A stretch of DNA of 64,000 bases from Dyella_B sp035690825 (GCF_051954575.1 NZ_JBQCHP010000080.1:60825-124824); one strand, 5' to 3'; shown: positions 9,753-18,306, counted from the first letter of the stretch. A program made the numbers and translations. Notes: generated by a model from the letters alone, not told the origin.

Positions 9753-10421
9753 TTGACCAATCCCCTACAAGAACTGATCGACAGTAACCGCCGCTGGTCG
9801 GCCGCCGTCACCGAAGCCGATCCGAAATTCTTCGAGCGGCTCGCCAAGCAGCAATCGCCCAAGTACCTGTGGATCGGCTGTTCCGATTCGCGCGTGCCGG
9901 CCACGCAGATCGTGGACCTGCCCCCTGGCGAGATCTTTGTACAGCGCAATGTCGCCAATGTGGTCTCGCACACCGACCTCAACTGCTTGAGCACCATCCA
10001 GTTCGCGGTGGACGCGCTGAAGGTGGAACACATCATCGTGGTCGGCCATTACGGCTGCGGCGGCGTGCAGGCGGTGCTGGACGATGCGCGCCTGGGTCTG
10101 GTCGACAACTGGCTGCGCCATGTCGGCGATGTGGCGCATAAACACGTCGACAAGTTGACGAGCCTGGATTCGATGCCCCTGCGCAACATGCGCCTGTGCG
10201 AACTCAACGCGATCGAACAAGTGGTCAACGTGTGCCAGACCACCATCGTGATGGACGCCTGGGACCGCGGCCAGCCGCTTTCCGTGCACGCATGGTGCTA
10301 CGGCCTTTCCAACGGCCACATGCATGACTTGGGCATGCACGTGTCTTCGCGCGAAGCGCTGCGCCCGGCGTACGAGCAGGCGCTGGAGCTGCTGATGCGT
10401 CGTTCGAAGGAACTGCGATGA
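9753..10421 (+). CDS. can: beta-carbonic anhydrase (Can-type)
   Basis: Zinc enzyme interconverting CO2 and bicarbonate. The 222-aa protein has the beta-class zinc ligands: Cys and Asp-Arg in IGCSDSRVPA (about residues 42-51) and His and Cys in VVGHYGCGGVQA (about 96-107). The start is a TTG at 9753 with GAGGAAA about six bases upstream. The gene overlaps the following ridA-like gene by ATGA, so they are translationally coupled. A carbonic anhydrase inside an aromatic-catabolic operon may handle CO2 released by the pathway (inference). Confidence 0.95.
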   Translation: MTNPLQELIDSNRRWSAAVTEADPKFFERLAKQQSPKYLWIGCSDSRVPATQIVDLPPGEIFVQRNVANVVSHTDLNCLSTIQFAVDALKVEHIIVVGHYGCGGVQAVLDDARLGLVDNWLRHVGDVAHKHVDKLTSLDSMPLRNMRLCELNAIEQVVNVCQTTIVMDAWDRGQPLSVHAWCYGLSNGHMHDLGMHVSSREALRPAYEQALELLMRRSKELR

Positions 10422-10849
10422 GCGACGTGGTACGCACCGATGCCGCGCCCGTGCCGGTCGGTGCGTATCCGCACGCGCGCCGCGTGGGCAGCCTGCTGTT
10501 TCTTTCCGGCGTCGGGCCGCGCGAGCCGGGCAGCAACGCCATTCCCGGCAATGTCTACGACGCCGACGGCAAGCTGGCCGATTACGACATCGAACGGCAA
10601 TGCCGGCAGGTGTTCGCGAACGTACGCGCCGTGCTCGAAGCCAGCGGCGCGCGCTGGGAAGACATGGTGGACGTCACCGTGTTCCTTACCGACATGGCGC
10701 GCGATTTTCCGGCCTACAACCGCCTGTATGCCGAGTACTTCAAGGGCGTGGACGCCTGCCGCACCACGCTGGGCATTACCGCGCTACCCACGCCGATCGC
10801 GATCGAATTGAAATGCGTGGCCGCGCTGCGGGCTTCATCGCAGCCATAA
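10418..10849 (+). CDS. RidA-family deaminase, probable 2-aminomuconate deaminase
   Basis: A 143-aa YjgF/YER057c/UK114-family protein that would hydrolyse an enamine or imine. It has FLSGVGPREPG near residue 30, a conserved Arg-rich turn and the segment VDVTVFLTDMARDFPAYN. The extended GPREPGSNAIPGNVYDADG insert is of the kind seen in 2-aminomuconate deaminases rather than in RidA itself. Coupling to the carbonic anhydrase by ATGA and the upstream semialdehyde dehydrogenase support a tryptophan/kynurenine catabolic role (inference). A bidirectional terminator follows. Confidence 0.85.
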   Translation: MSDVVRTDAAPVPVGAYPHARRVGSLLFLSGVGPREPGSNAIPGNVYDADGKLADYDIERQCRQVFANVRAVLEASGARWEDMVDVTVFLTDMARDFPAYNRLYAEYFKGVDACRTTLGITALPTPIAIELKCVAALRASSQP

Positions 10850-10853
10850 AAAA

Positions 10854-10883
10854 ACCCGGGGGCCTGCGCCCGCCGGGTCTTTG
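10854..10883. terminator. bidirectional intrinsic terminator
   Basis: An inverted repeat with ACCCGG and CCGGGT arms is flanked by a run of A on the left (AAAAAAA) and TCTTT on the right. It therefore serves as a Rho-independent terminator for the upstream plus-strand operon and for the convergent minus-strand Asr-like gene. Confidence 0.8.
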
Positions 10884-10904
10884 CATCCGAATCGGATGAG
10901 AGGA

Positions 10905-11129
10905 TTACTTGCCAGCGGTGCTGCTGGAAGCCGGAGCCATCTCTTCGCCGGTCTTCTTGTGCGACTTGGTGTGCGACTTATGGGTCGAGGACTTGTGGTG
11001 GGTGTGCTTGGCGGGGGCAGCCGAGGTCGAAGCGGGCGCCGGAGCAGCCGACGTGTCCTGGGCCAGCACCGAACCGGAAAGAGCGACACCTGCCACGAGC
11101 AGAGAAGCGATCGCAAGTTTACGCATCAT
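10905..11129 (-). CDS. small exported His/Lys/Ser/Thr-rich protein (Asr-like)
   Basis: A 74-aa precursor with a clean signal peptide (MMRKLAIASLLVAGVALSG, probable cleavage after VLA). The mature part of about 50 residues is low-complexity, with repeated KH-T-HHKS and KSHTKSH patterns. Composition and layout recall acid-shock Asr peptides, which are small exported Lys/His-rich proteins, but the match is compositional only. The start at 11129 is chosen because GAGG lies 9 nt upstream; other in-frame ATGs occur at 11135 and 11126. It is convergent with the ridA-like gene. Confidence 0.7.
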   Translation of the reverse strand: MMRKLAIASLLVAGVALSGSVLAQDTSAAPAPASTSAAPAKHTHHKSSTHKSHTKSHKKTGEEMAPASSSTAGK

Positions 11130-11311
11130 GATCATGAGCCTCGAAATTTTGGTTGCCACGGACCCGGCCGGAACCCGGCTATCGCGGGCGGCGTGACGGC
11201 CCTAACAATGCAACCACCTCGGCATACCGAAACTGAACGACGGTCGGAACATGACGACGACGCCGGTAGCCTTTTAAACAAATGCCTCCAACCGCCGACA
11301 ACGCGATCGGC

Positions 11312-12091
11312 TCAGGCAAGGCAGCAGCGCAGCAAAGCCTGGATGGTTTCCTGCACCTGTTTCGCCTTGCCTTCTTCCCAGGCGAAGCTTTCCTCGTCCA
11401 TGTACTGGCACTGCGCCAGCTCCAGTTGCACCGCCTCAACGCCGTCAGCCGGACGCCCGTAATGGCGCGTGATGTGGCCACCCTTGAAACGCCCGTTGAC
11501 GACGAAGTCGTAGCGGCTCTGCGCCTCCAGCACGTTGGTGAGCCGCCACTGCAGCTCGCTGCCGCAGCTCGCGCCATCGGCCGTACCCAGGTTGAAATCC
11601 GGCAGGCGTCCTTCGAACAGCATGGGCACCTGGCTGCGGATGGAATGGCCGTCCCACAGCACTGCCCGGCCGTGTTCCGCTTTGAGCCGCGCAAGCTCAC
11701 CGGCAAGCGCCTGGTGATAGGGGCGCCACCAAATGTCTACCCGCTGGTGGATTTCGTCGGCATCCGGCTCCTTCCCCTCCAGATACAACGATTGCCCGTC
11801 GAAACCGATGGTCGACACCAGGCCCGTTTCGCGCCGTCCCGGATACAGCGCGTGGCCGTCCGCGGGGCGGTTGAGATCGACCACATAGCGCGAGGCGACC
11901 GGCTTGATCACGCTGGCACCCAGCTCCCGCGCAAGCGGCTCGTACAGCCGCGCGACATGCCAGTCGGTGTCGGGTACACGACGGGCGGCGGGCTGCAGCC
12001 GTTCGGCCAGCTCGCCGGGAAGATGGGTGCCGTCATGCGGCAAGCTGATCAGCAGCGGCGCGTGGCCGCGGGTAAGGGTGAACGTATCCAT
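11312..12091 (-). CDS. hutG: N-formylglutamate amidohydrolase (HutG type)
   Basis: Cleaves N-formyl-L-glutamate to formate and glutamate, the last step of one histidine degradation route. The 259-aa protein has the family's LLISLPHDGTHLP near residue 13, the DLNRPADG motif and VLWDGHSIRS, all metal- or substrate-binding segments of this amidohydrolase family. No other hut genes are in view, so the histidine link is only by family. It lies 24 bp downstream of the glutathione reductase gene on the same strand. Confidence 0.9.
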   Translation of the reverse strand: MDTFTLTRGHAPLLISLPHDGTHLPGELAERLQPAARRVPDTDWHVARLYEPLARELGASVIKPVASRYVVDLNRPADGHALYPGRRETGLVSTIGFDGQSLYLEGKEPDADEIHQRVDIWWRPYHQALAGELARLKAEHGRAVLWDGHSIRSQVPMLFEGRLPDFNLGTADGASCGSELQWRLTNVLEAQSRYDFVVNGRFKGGHITRHYGRPADGVEAVQLELAQCQYMDEESFAWEEGKAKQVQETIQALLRCCLA

Positions 12092-12115
12092 GCCCGAAGT
12101 GTGAGCCCTTGGCGA

Positions 12116-13462
12116 TCAGTGCAGCAACAGCAGTTCCTCGGCGGCAGTGGGGTGAATCGCGATCGTGGCTTTCAGATCGCGCCAATACAGCCCCTTCTGC
12201 ATCGCCACCGCGAAACCCTGCAGCAACTCGTCGCTGCCCGGTCCCAGCACATGGATGCCGACCACCTTGCGCTCCTCGCCCACGGTGACGAGCTTCACCA
12301 CGCTTTGCTCGGCGCGGCCGGCCACCATCCATAGCAAGGGCGTATAGCGGCCGGTGTGCACGTTCACCGCATCGCCGTAACGGGCGCGCGCCTGCTGTTC
12401 GGTAAGGCCGACCGCCGCCAACGGCGGTTCGGCAAACACCACGCTGGGAATGACGCTGTCGTCGAACTTGGCGTCGGCCTGCCCGCCGATCAGCCGATCG
12501 GCCAGCGCACGTCCTGCTGCCACAGCCACCGGCGTGAGCGCCCGGCGATCGGTGACGTCGCCCACTGCGTATACGCCGCGCACGTTGGTGTTCTGGTAGG
12601 CGTCCACCAGGATGTGACCGCGTTCGTCGCATTCCACGCCGAGCGCCTCCAGGCCGAAGCCGCTGCTGTTCGGCACGCGTCCCACCGCCCACAACACCGC
12701 ATCGTAAACACCGTGCTCGGCGCCATCGAGCGCTTCCAGCGTCACCCTGCCCGGTTGCCCGCGAGCGGCCTTGATGCGCGTATTGCGCAGGATGCGAATG
12801 CCGTGCGCCTGCATCTGCACGGCCAGCCCCTCGACCAGTTCGAGATCGAAGTCGTTCAACATGTTCTCGCGCACCAGCAGGTCCATCTGGCAACCGAGTC
12901 CGCTCAGCACACCGGCGAATTCCACCGCCACGTAGCCACCGCCCACCACCGCGATGCGCTGCGGCGGCGCATCCAGCTCGAAGATCTGGTCGGAAACGAT
13001 GCCCAGTTCGAAACCGGGGATATCAAGCCGATGCGGCCTGGCGCCGGTGGCGATCACGATGTGCGGTGCGCTGGCCTGCATGCCTTCTGGCGTAACCACC
13101 GTATCGCTGGAAAGCAGGCGCGCCGATGCTTCGATGACGCGAATGCCGGCCAGGTCCAGCCGCGTGGCATAGCGATGGCGGATGCCCGCGATGTACTGAT
13201 CGCGCAAGGTACGAAAGCGCGCCCAGTCCAGGCGCAGCGGTTCGGCATCGAAACCGATCTCGCGGCCAAGCCGATGCATATCGGCGATCTGCGCCGCGAA
13301 CCACATCGCCTTCTTCGGCACGCAGCCGCGATTGACGCAGGTGCCACCCAGCGGATCGGGCTCGAACAATGCGACGCGTGCACCGAGGCGCGCCGCGCGC
13401 TGCGCCACGCTCAAGCCACCGGAGCCTGCGCCCAGCACGATCAGATCGAAGCGTTCGCTCAT
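12116..13462 (-). CDS. gor: glutathione-disulfide reductase
   Basis: NADPH- and FAD-dependent cytoplasmic reductase of oxidised glutathione. The 448-aa protein has the FAD motif LGAGSGGLSVA, the redox disulfide in GGTCVNRGCVPKK (about residues 40-52) and the NAD(P) motif VVGGGYVAVEFA. It also has the second FAD motif VYAVGDVTDR and the C-terminal HPTAAEE with the proton-relay His. The start at 13462 has GGAGG about six bases upstream; a 21-residue upstream extension is not conserved. It is followed by hutG on the same strand. Confidence 0.93.
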   Translation of the reverse strand: MSERFDLIVLGAGSGGLSVAQRAARLGARVALFEPDPLGGTCVNRGCVPKKAMWFAAQIADMHRLGREIGFDAEPLRLDWARFRTLRDQYIAGIRHRYATRLDLAGIRVIEASARLLSSDTVVTPEGMQASAPHIVIATGARPHRLDIPGFELGIVSDQIFELDAPPQRIAVVGGGYVAVEFAGVLSGLGCQMDLLVRENMLNDFDLELVEGLAVQMQAHGIRILRNTRIKAARGQPGRVTLEALDGAEHGVYDAVLWAVGRVPNSSGFGLEALGVECDERGHILVDAYQNTNVRGVYAVGDVTDRRALTPVAVAAGRALADRLIGGQADAKFDDSVIPSVVFAEPPLAAVGLTEQQARARYGDAVNVHTGRYTPLLWMVAGRAEQSVVKLVTVGEERKVVGIHVLGPGSDELLQGFAVAMQKGLYWRDLKATIAIHPTAAEELLLLH

Positions 13463-13560
13463 GCATCCTCCTGCCGTGATTGTTTCCCGCCGCCATGCCA
13501 CGCCGAACTGGCGATGCACGGTCAAAACATGCTTTCAAGTTACGTGTGCAACACGCACAG

Positions 13561-14820
13561 CTAAAGACCGAAACGTGCTGGCGCATAAGGCGCCGGATCG
13601 ATCGCCGGCGCGGCGCCGTAGATCTGCGCAGCGACCAGTTCGCCGGTTGCCGCTGACATGCTCACACCCAGCATGCCGTGCCCCGTCGCCAGATGCAGGT
13701 TCGACCAGCGCACGCTCGGCCCGATGATCGGTATTTCATCCACGCTCATCGGACGCCAGCCCCACCATTCTTCTTGCAGTTGCGGGCCTTCGGGTTCGTG
13801 CAATCCTTCCGCGGCGCCACGCCGCAGGGCATCCATGCGCTTGCGGTTGAGACCTTCCGAATAGCCGGAGAACTCCATGGTGCTGCCCAGGCGGAAACCG
13901 CTGTCCCAGGTGGTGATGCACACCTTCGCTTCGCGCAGCACCATCGCATAGCGCGGCGCCTGTTGCGGCCGGGTGTAGGTCAACGAATAGCCTTTGCCGG
14001 GCTGCATCGGCAAGCGCAAACCCAGGCGCTTGCCGAGCAAAGGCGACCACGCGCCCAGCGCCAGCACCACGCGATCGCCGGTGAAATCGCCGCGTGAGGT
14101 GGTGACGCCCACGATGCGTTTGCCGTCGGTGGCGAAATGCTCGATCTTCGCGCCGGTCTCGATCACGCCGCCCAGCTCGCTCACCCTGCGCGCCAGCTCG
14201 GCGGCGTAGCGGTCCGGCCGCAGACGTGCATCGTCCGGATGGAACAGGCCGCCTTGCACGCCCGGCTTCAGCGCCGGCTCCAGCGCTTCCACTTCGGCGC
14301 CCCGCAGGCGCTGCACCGGCACGCCCATGCGATCGAGCAACTGTGCGTGATGGTGTTCGTCATCGGCCATCTGCGCAGCACTGCGATAGACGTATAGAAG
14401 GCCTTCTTCCACGAATTCGCAATCCAGCCGGTCATCGCGAACCAGGTCGGCGATCAGGCCGCGTGAGCGTTGCAGAATCGCCGCCCGCGCTCGCGCCGCG
14501 TGTTCGAAATCGCGCCAGGTGCATCGCCGCGCGAAACCAAGCAACCAGCGCAGGCGCGCGCTATCCAGCCGTGGATTCAAATAAAGCGGCGCATCGGCCT
14601 GGAGCATCGAGCGCAAGGCCACGCCCAGCGTACCGGGCATGCACAACGGCGCCGCGTGGCTGGGCGTGATGGTGCCGCAATTGCCATGGGAGCTGCCGCA
14701 GCCGGGCGTGCCCTGCTCCAATACGCGCACCCGCGCACCGCCTTTGAGCAGATGCAGTGCGCACGAAAGACCAATGACGCCACCACCCAGAATCAGTATG
14801 TCGCTGCGAGAGGAATTCAT
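13561..14820 (-). CDS. FAD-dependent D-amino-acid dehydrogenase-like oxidoreductase
   Basis: A 419-aa DAO/DadA-superfamily flavoprotein. It has the N-terminal ADP-binding motif LILGGGVIGLSCALHLL, followed by SSHGNCGTITPSHAAPL, and the C-terminal FAD signature HLATGHGMLGVSMS. DadA oxidises D-amino acids to 2-oxo acids with electrons to quinone; related members act on D-hydroxyproline. The sequence alone does not separate these, so no symbol is given. The start at 14820 gives MNSSRSDILILGGG; a 61-residue upstream extension lacks conservation. The gene is divergent from the ChaN-like gene across 188 bp. Confidence 0.85.
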   Translation of the reverse strand: MNSSRSDILILGGGVIGLSCALHLLKGGARVRVLEQGTPGCGSSHGNCGTITPSHAAPLCMPGTLGVALRSMLQADAPLYLNPRLDSARLRWLLGFARRCTWRDFEHAARARAAILQRSRGLIADLVRDDRLDCEFVEEGLLYVYRSAAQMADDEHHHAQLLDRMGVPVQRLRGAEVEALEPALKPGVQGGLFHPDDARLRPDRYAAELARRVSELGGVIETGAKIEHFATDGKRIVGVTTSRGDFTGDRVVLALGAWSPLLGKRLGLRLPMQPGKGYSLTYTRPQQAPRYAMVLREAKVCITTWDSGFRLGSTMEFSGYSEGLNRKRMDALRRGAAEGLHEPEGPQLQEEWWGWRPMSVDEIPIIGPSVRWSNLHLATGHGMLGVSMSAATGELVAAQIYGAAPAIDPAPYAPARFGL

Positions 14821-15008
14821 CGGACCATTGTAGCCGTCCAGCCCGTTCGAACCATGGTGGCCTTGCGCAAAACGAAACCATTGGTGCTTGATTCTGGGCG
14901 CCCGAGCCTGTCGCTGGCAGCCACGCCCGGCATTTGCTGCACAAGTACTTGCGCAGCGCCAGGCTTCGTCGCAGGCTGGTGTCGCATCCACGACCTCCCC
15001 CAACGCCG

Positions 15009-16352
15009 ATGCGCATGAAGATGGTGATGTGCCTGCTTTGCACGACCGTGCTGGTGGCCCCGGTCAGCGCGCGCGAGCAGTTGTCCGCCCCTTCCACCAC
15101 CGAACTGCTCGATCACTTCGGCACCGCGCCCAACGGGCTGGCGCGCTACGAATACTTGAGCTCGGTACTACCCCTGCTTGCCGGCGAAGACAAACTGCTC
15201 GCGAAGCAACTGCTGGCGACCGTGGACAGCGAACTGGGCCTGTACAACGAAGCCATGATGGCCTTCCCGTTCGACAACCGCGTGGCGCCACCACGATCCA
15301 CGCCACTGCCGCAATCGGATCAATGGCAAGCCGTCGATGCGGCCGACGTGATCGCCAAGCTCGCCGCCAATCGTCGCATCGTGATGGTCAACGAAGCACA
15401 TCACGATGCACACACCCGCGAGCTCACGCTGGCCTTGCTGCCGCGCCTGCGCGAGCTCGGTTACCAGTACTTCGCCGTTGAAGCGCTCAGCGCCAAGGAC
15501 GTCGACCTGATGCGCCGCGGCTACGCAACCGAAAGCTCCGGCAGCGAATACGTGCTCGAGCCGCTGTATGGCGAGATCGTGCGCCAGGCGATCCGGCTGG
15601 GCTACACCGTCCTCCCCTACGATCCCGAAGACGCCACCACCGAAAACCGTGACGGCGAGCAAGCGCGCACGCTGCAGAAAGTATTCGACAAGGACAGCCA
15701 CGCCAAGCTGTTCGTGCATGCGGGCTACGCGCATATCGACAAGGCGGTGGGCAACCTGGGCAGCCGCATCCAGCCGATGGCGATGCAGCTCAAGCGCATC
15801 ACCGGCGAGGATCCGTTGTGCGTGGACCAGACGCAATTTCGCGATGTGGCGGTGGGCGGCCTGGATTTCGGTTTCTACAACACCGTGGCCAGCCGCTTCC
15901 CGCAACAGCAGCCTTATGTGCTGCGTGCGAAGAGCGACGGGCAAATCTGGAGTTCCGATCCACGGCAGCACGATGTGACGGTGGTGCTGCCGCCTGCCGC
16001 GGAACGCGATCTGGACGTGAACGGCTTGATGCGCAGCGATGCATTGCACCGCGAGGTCATCTTGCCGCGCACGCCTTTCGATCTCGACCAGCGGCCCTCA
16101 TGGCTGGCCTTGGGCGGTGCGCGCGATCGTTATCCGATCAACACGGATCTTTGCGACAACCAGGTTCCCTGCGCGATCGACGCGCATTATCCGAACGAGC
16201 CCGACAACGCCACACCGGCCGATCGCTACACCTTCCTGCACAGACGTTCGCACAATGTGCTCTATTTGTTCCCGGGCCATTACCGCCTGCGCGCCTGGGA
16301 CGCCACCGGCAAAACGCTGCATCAGCAAGATATCGAGGTACCGCCTCGCTGA
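15009..16352 (+). CDS. exported ChaN/EreA-like hydrolase-fold protein of unknown function
   Basis: A 447-aa protein with a signal peptide ending near APVSA (residue 20-21). A central segment, RIVMVNEAHHDAHTREL, followed by a Glu/Asp-rich region and LFVHAGYAHIDK, resembles the His/Glu pattern of ChaN-like and erythromycin-esterase-like folds. The substrate is unknown. The C-terminal third (DLCDNQVPCAIDAHYPNEP) contains a cysteine pair that may form a disulfide in the periplasm. The start at 15009 is the first of several Met codons that gives a compact signal sequence. Confidence 0.75.
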   Translation: MRMKMVMCLLCTTVLVAPVSAREQLSAPSTTELLDHFGTAPNGLARYEYLSSVLPLLAGEDKLLAKQLLATVDSELGLYNEAMMAFPFDNRVAPPRSTPLPQSDQWQAVDAADVIAKLAANRRIVMVNEAHHDAHTRELTLALLPRLRELGYQYFAVEALSAKDVDLMRRGYATESSGSEYVLEPLYGEIVRQAIRLGYTVLPYDPEDATTENRDGEQARTLQKVFDKDSHAKLFVHAGYAHIDKAVGNLGSRIQPMAMQLKRITGEDPLCVDQTQFRDVAVGGLDFGFYNTVASRFPQQQPYVLRAKSDGQIWSSDPRQHDVTVVLPPAAERDLDVNGLMRSDALHREVILPRTPFDLDQRPSWLALGGARDRYPINTDLCDNQVPCAIDAHYPNEPDNATPADRYTFLHRRSHNVLYLFPGHYRLRAWDATGKTLHQQDIEVPPR

Positions 16353-16542
16353 TCGCGCGAGAATGGTTCTTTGCTTTCTTGTTGCCGTTTCGCACGCACG
16401 AGTAGCTTTGCCGGGCAAGACGACCACCATCCACGGCAATGCGCAGCATCTGCGCAGGTGCGGTGACGTTCTTGAGCCCGGCTTGCCGCTGCTGCCGGAA
16501 AGCTCTTCCAGTCCCTGAAAACTTCCATGCAAACCGTTGATT

Positions 16543-16551
16543 TGCTATAAC
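16543..16551 (+). promoter_or_regulatory. extended -10 promoter of the NlpC/P60 gene
   Basis: TGC followed by TATAAC forms an extended -10 element 28 bp before the start codon, with no good -35. This predicts a leader of about 20 nt for the NlpC/P60 gene. Confidence 0.5.
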
Positions 16552-16579
16552 CTCGACGCAAACACGCCGAGGTTTTCTT

Positions 16580-17149
16580 ATGGGTTTGGCCGGCGCCGAA
16601 GATCCCGACAAACATCGATCGTTCGTCCGCGCCATGCGCCTGGGCGCGCTGGCCGCCGTGCTGCTGTTGCTGGCCGCCTGCGCCAGCTCGCCCCGCCGCG
16701 AGGCCACCTACAAGCCATCGCGTTCGGCGCTTGCCGATGAACCCGCGCGCGCACCCGAAAACGCCGTCGGCACCGCCAACGACGTGCTGTTCCGCGCCAT
16801 GGCCCTGGTCGGCACGCCGTACCGCTACGGCGGCAACACGCCGGCGGGCGGCTTCGACTGCAGCGGACTGGTCGATTACATCTATCGCAACGCGGCCAAC
16901 ATCGCGCTGCCGCACAGTTCACGCGACATGGCTTCGGTCATTGGCTCCAAGATCAAGCGCATGGACGACCTGATGAGCGGCGACCTGGTGTTCTTCGCCA
17001 TCGGCGGCGGCATCAGCCATGTCGGGGTCTACGTCGGCAAGGGCCGCTTCGTACATGCACCCAATAGCGGTGGCACGGTGCGGCTGGACGATATCGACGG
17101 GCCGTACTGGCGCGATCACTTCGCCTACGGCAAACGCTTGCTGGATTGA
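16580..17149 (+). CDS. NlpC/P60-family cell-wall endopeptidase, lipoprotein
   Basis: Predicted periplasmic gamma-D-Glu-diaminopimelate-type peptidase acting on peptidoglycan stem peptides. Residues 1-34 form a lipoprotein signal with lipobox LLLAAC. The catalytic domain has Cys in GGFDCSGLVDY (about residue 95), His in ISHVGVYVG (about 148) and a third polar residue at HAPNSG. ATG 16580 has GAGG about eight bases upstream. An internal ATG at 16634 would give a shorter, more typical lipoprotein signal and remains possible. The 226-bp stretch before it holds only the promoter. Confidence 0.9.
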   Translation: MGLAGAEDPDKHRSFVRAMRLGALAAVLLLLAACASSPRREATYKPSRSALADEPARAPENAVGTANDVLFRAMALVGTPYRYGGNTPAGGFDCSGLVDYIYRNAANIALPHSSRDMASVIGSKIKRMDDLMSGDLVFFAIGGGISHVGVYVGKGRFVHAPNSGGTVRLDDIDGPYWRDHFAYGKRLLD

Positions 17150-17201
17150 ACCTCGGGCGGGGGCGCAGCCCCCAACATCCGGAATGCAGATACATGTCGA
17201 C

Positions 17202-17225
17202 GTTGGGGTTTGCACCCCAACCTAC
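17202..17225 (-). repeat. GTAG-type REP palindrome (single)
   Basis: On the minus strand the element reads GTAG, then GTTGGGGT and ACCCCAAC arms around a GCAA loop. This is the same family as the copies near 21572, 24922 and 38760. It lies between the NlpC/P60 gene and the ohrR operator. A separate GC palindrome (GGGGGC and GCCCCC) lies just upstream at about 17155-17175. Confidence 0.85.
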
Positions 17226-17237
17226 ATGCCTTCACGA

Positions 17238-17263
17238 AAATTAAATTGTACACAATTTAATTT
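17238..17263. promoter_or_regulatory. OhrR operator with overlapping promoter
   Basis: A palindrome with two perfect 12-bp arms (AAATTAAATTGT and its complement) around a 2-bp centre. Its core ATTGTACACAAT fits the TACAATT-AATTGTA type of operator known for OhrR regulators. A -35-like TTGTAC inside the palindrome, 17 bp from TGC-TATCGT (17269-17274), gives a promoter whose -35 is covered by the operator. Binding here would repress ohrR-ohr until organic hydroperoxide oxidises OhrR. Confidence 0.85.
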
Positions 17264-17281
17264 GATGCTATCGTTTGCTGC

Positions 17282-17749
17282 ATGAAGAAATCCGTCGACC
17301 CCTCCCTGCTGCTGGACGAACAGCTCTGCTTCGCGCTCTACGCCGCCTCACGCCGGATGACGGCGGCGTACCGCCCGCTGCTCGACGCATTGGACCTCAC
17401 CTACCCGCAGTACTTGGTGATGCTGGTGTTATGGGAACAGGACGGGCTGACCGTGCGCGAGCTGGGCGAACGCCTGCAACTGGACTCGGGCACGCTCACG
17501 CCGCTGTTGAAGCGGCTGGAACAGGCCGGCTTGCTGGGCCGCCAGCGCCGTCGAAGCGACGAGCGCGAAGTGGAAATCACCCTGACCGATGCCGGGCATA
17601 CGCTGCGCGAGCGCGCGGCCGACGTACCGCGCTGCATGGCCGAAAAACTTTGCATGACCGTCGATGCTTTCAAACAACTGCGCGACGAGCTCAAAAAACT
17701 GGCGACGCAACTCGCCTCCCCCTCCGACCCAAGCGAGAAAAACCTATGA
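17282..17749 (+). CDS. ohrR: organic-hydroperoxide-responsive repressor OhrR (MarR family)
   Basis: Dimeric winged-helix repressor whose reactive cysteine senses organic peroxides. The 155-aa protein has the sensing Cys16 in LLDEQLCFALYAAS and Cys118/Cys124 (VPRCMAEKLCM), the position of the resolving cysteine in two-Cys OhrR such as that of Xanthomonas. The wing is RRRSDEREVEITLT. It is coupled to ohr by ATGA. No Shine-Dalgarno is visible and the predicted promoter places transcription start within a base or two of the ATG, so the mRNA may be leaderless. Confidence 0.94.
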   Translation: MKKSVDPSLLLDEQLCFALYAASRRMTAAYRPLLDALDLTYPQYLVMLVLWEQDGLTVRELGERLQLDSGTLTPLLKRLEQAGLLGRQRRRSDEREVEITLTDAGHTLRERAADVPRCMAEKLCMTVDAFKQLRDELKKLATQLASPSDPSEKNL

Positions 17750-18177
17750 GCAACCCGACCAAAGTCCTCTACACCGCTACCGCCACTGCCCAGGGCGGCC
17801 GCGAAGGCCATATCCACAGCAGCGATGGCGTGCTGGATTTCGATCTGAAAGTGCCGAAGGAACTCGGCGGCCCGGGCGGCGCCGGCAGCAATCCGGAACA
17901 ACTCTTCGCCGCCGGCTATTCGGCCTGCTTCGAAGGCGCCGTGCGCTATGTGGCGCGCGAGAAGAAAATCACACTGAAGGATGCCTCGGTAACCGGTCAC
18001 GTCGGCATCGGGCCGCGCGAACCGACCGGTTTTGCCATCACTGTGAAGCTGGAAGTGAGCCTGCCGGGCATCGACCGCGCCGTGGCGCAGGAATTGGTCG
18101 ACATCGCGCACCGCGACATCTGCCCGTATTCGCATGCCACGCGCGGCAATGTGGATGTGCAGATCAGCCTGGTTTGA
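17746..18177 (+). CDS. ohr: organic hydroperoxide resistance protein Ohr
   Basis: Thiol peroxidase that reduces organic and fatty-acid hydroperoxides, using lipoylated proteins as reductant in the known family members. The 143-aa protein has the catalytic pair Cys61 (GYSACFEGA) and Cys126 (HRDICPYSH), plus the conserved Arg19 and Glu51. Length is standard. It is the second gene of the OhrR-controlled operon and is followed by a strong terminator. Confidence 0.97.
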   Translation: MSNPTKVLYTATATAQGGREGHIHSSDGVLDFDLKVPKELGGPGGAGSNPEQLFAAGYSACFEGAVRYVAREKKITLKDASVTGHVGIGPREPTGFAITVKLEVSLPGIDRAVAQELVDIAHRDICPYSHATRGNVDVQISLV

Positions 18178-18195
18178 TGTGAGCGGCTGATTGAT

Positions 18196-18231
18196 AAAGC
18201 AACGGCGTCGAAAGGGCGCCGTTGCTTTATT
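18196..18231 (+). terminator. intrinsic terminator after ohr
   Basis: AAAGCAACGGCG pairs perfectly with CGCCGTTGCTTT around a 9-12 nt loop, followed by ATTTG. The flanking A and T runs also allow termination on the opposite strand, where slyD converges. Confidence 0.85.
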
Positions 18232-18244
18232 TGAGTGACGTGTC

Positions 18245-18306
18245 GGCTGGGATGCCAATCCCAGCTTTTGGCGTCGCGCGATGCTGGGATTAGCATCCCA
18301 GCCTAC
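18245..18306. repeat. GTAG-type REP pair, GGGATGC variant
   Basis: Two palindromes face each other: GGCTGGGAT-ATCCCAGC-type at 18245-18265, and 18283-18306, which on the minus strand begins GTAGGCTGGGATGC. The tetranucleotide GTAG before a GC stem is typical of REP elements in Xanthomonadaceae-like genomes. The pair lies between the convergent ohr and slyD genes. Confidence 0.75.

Noticed and set aside
12356..13564. A 402-codon frame antisense to gor
   Set aside because: Shadow of the glutathione reductase gene, no recognisable domain.
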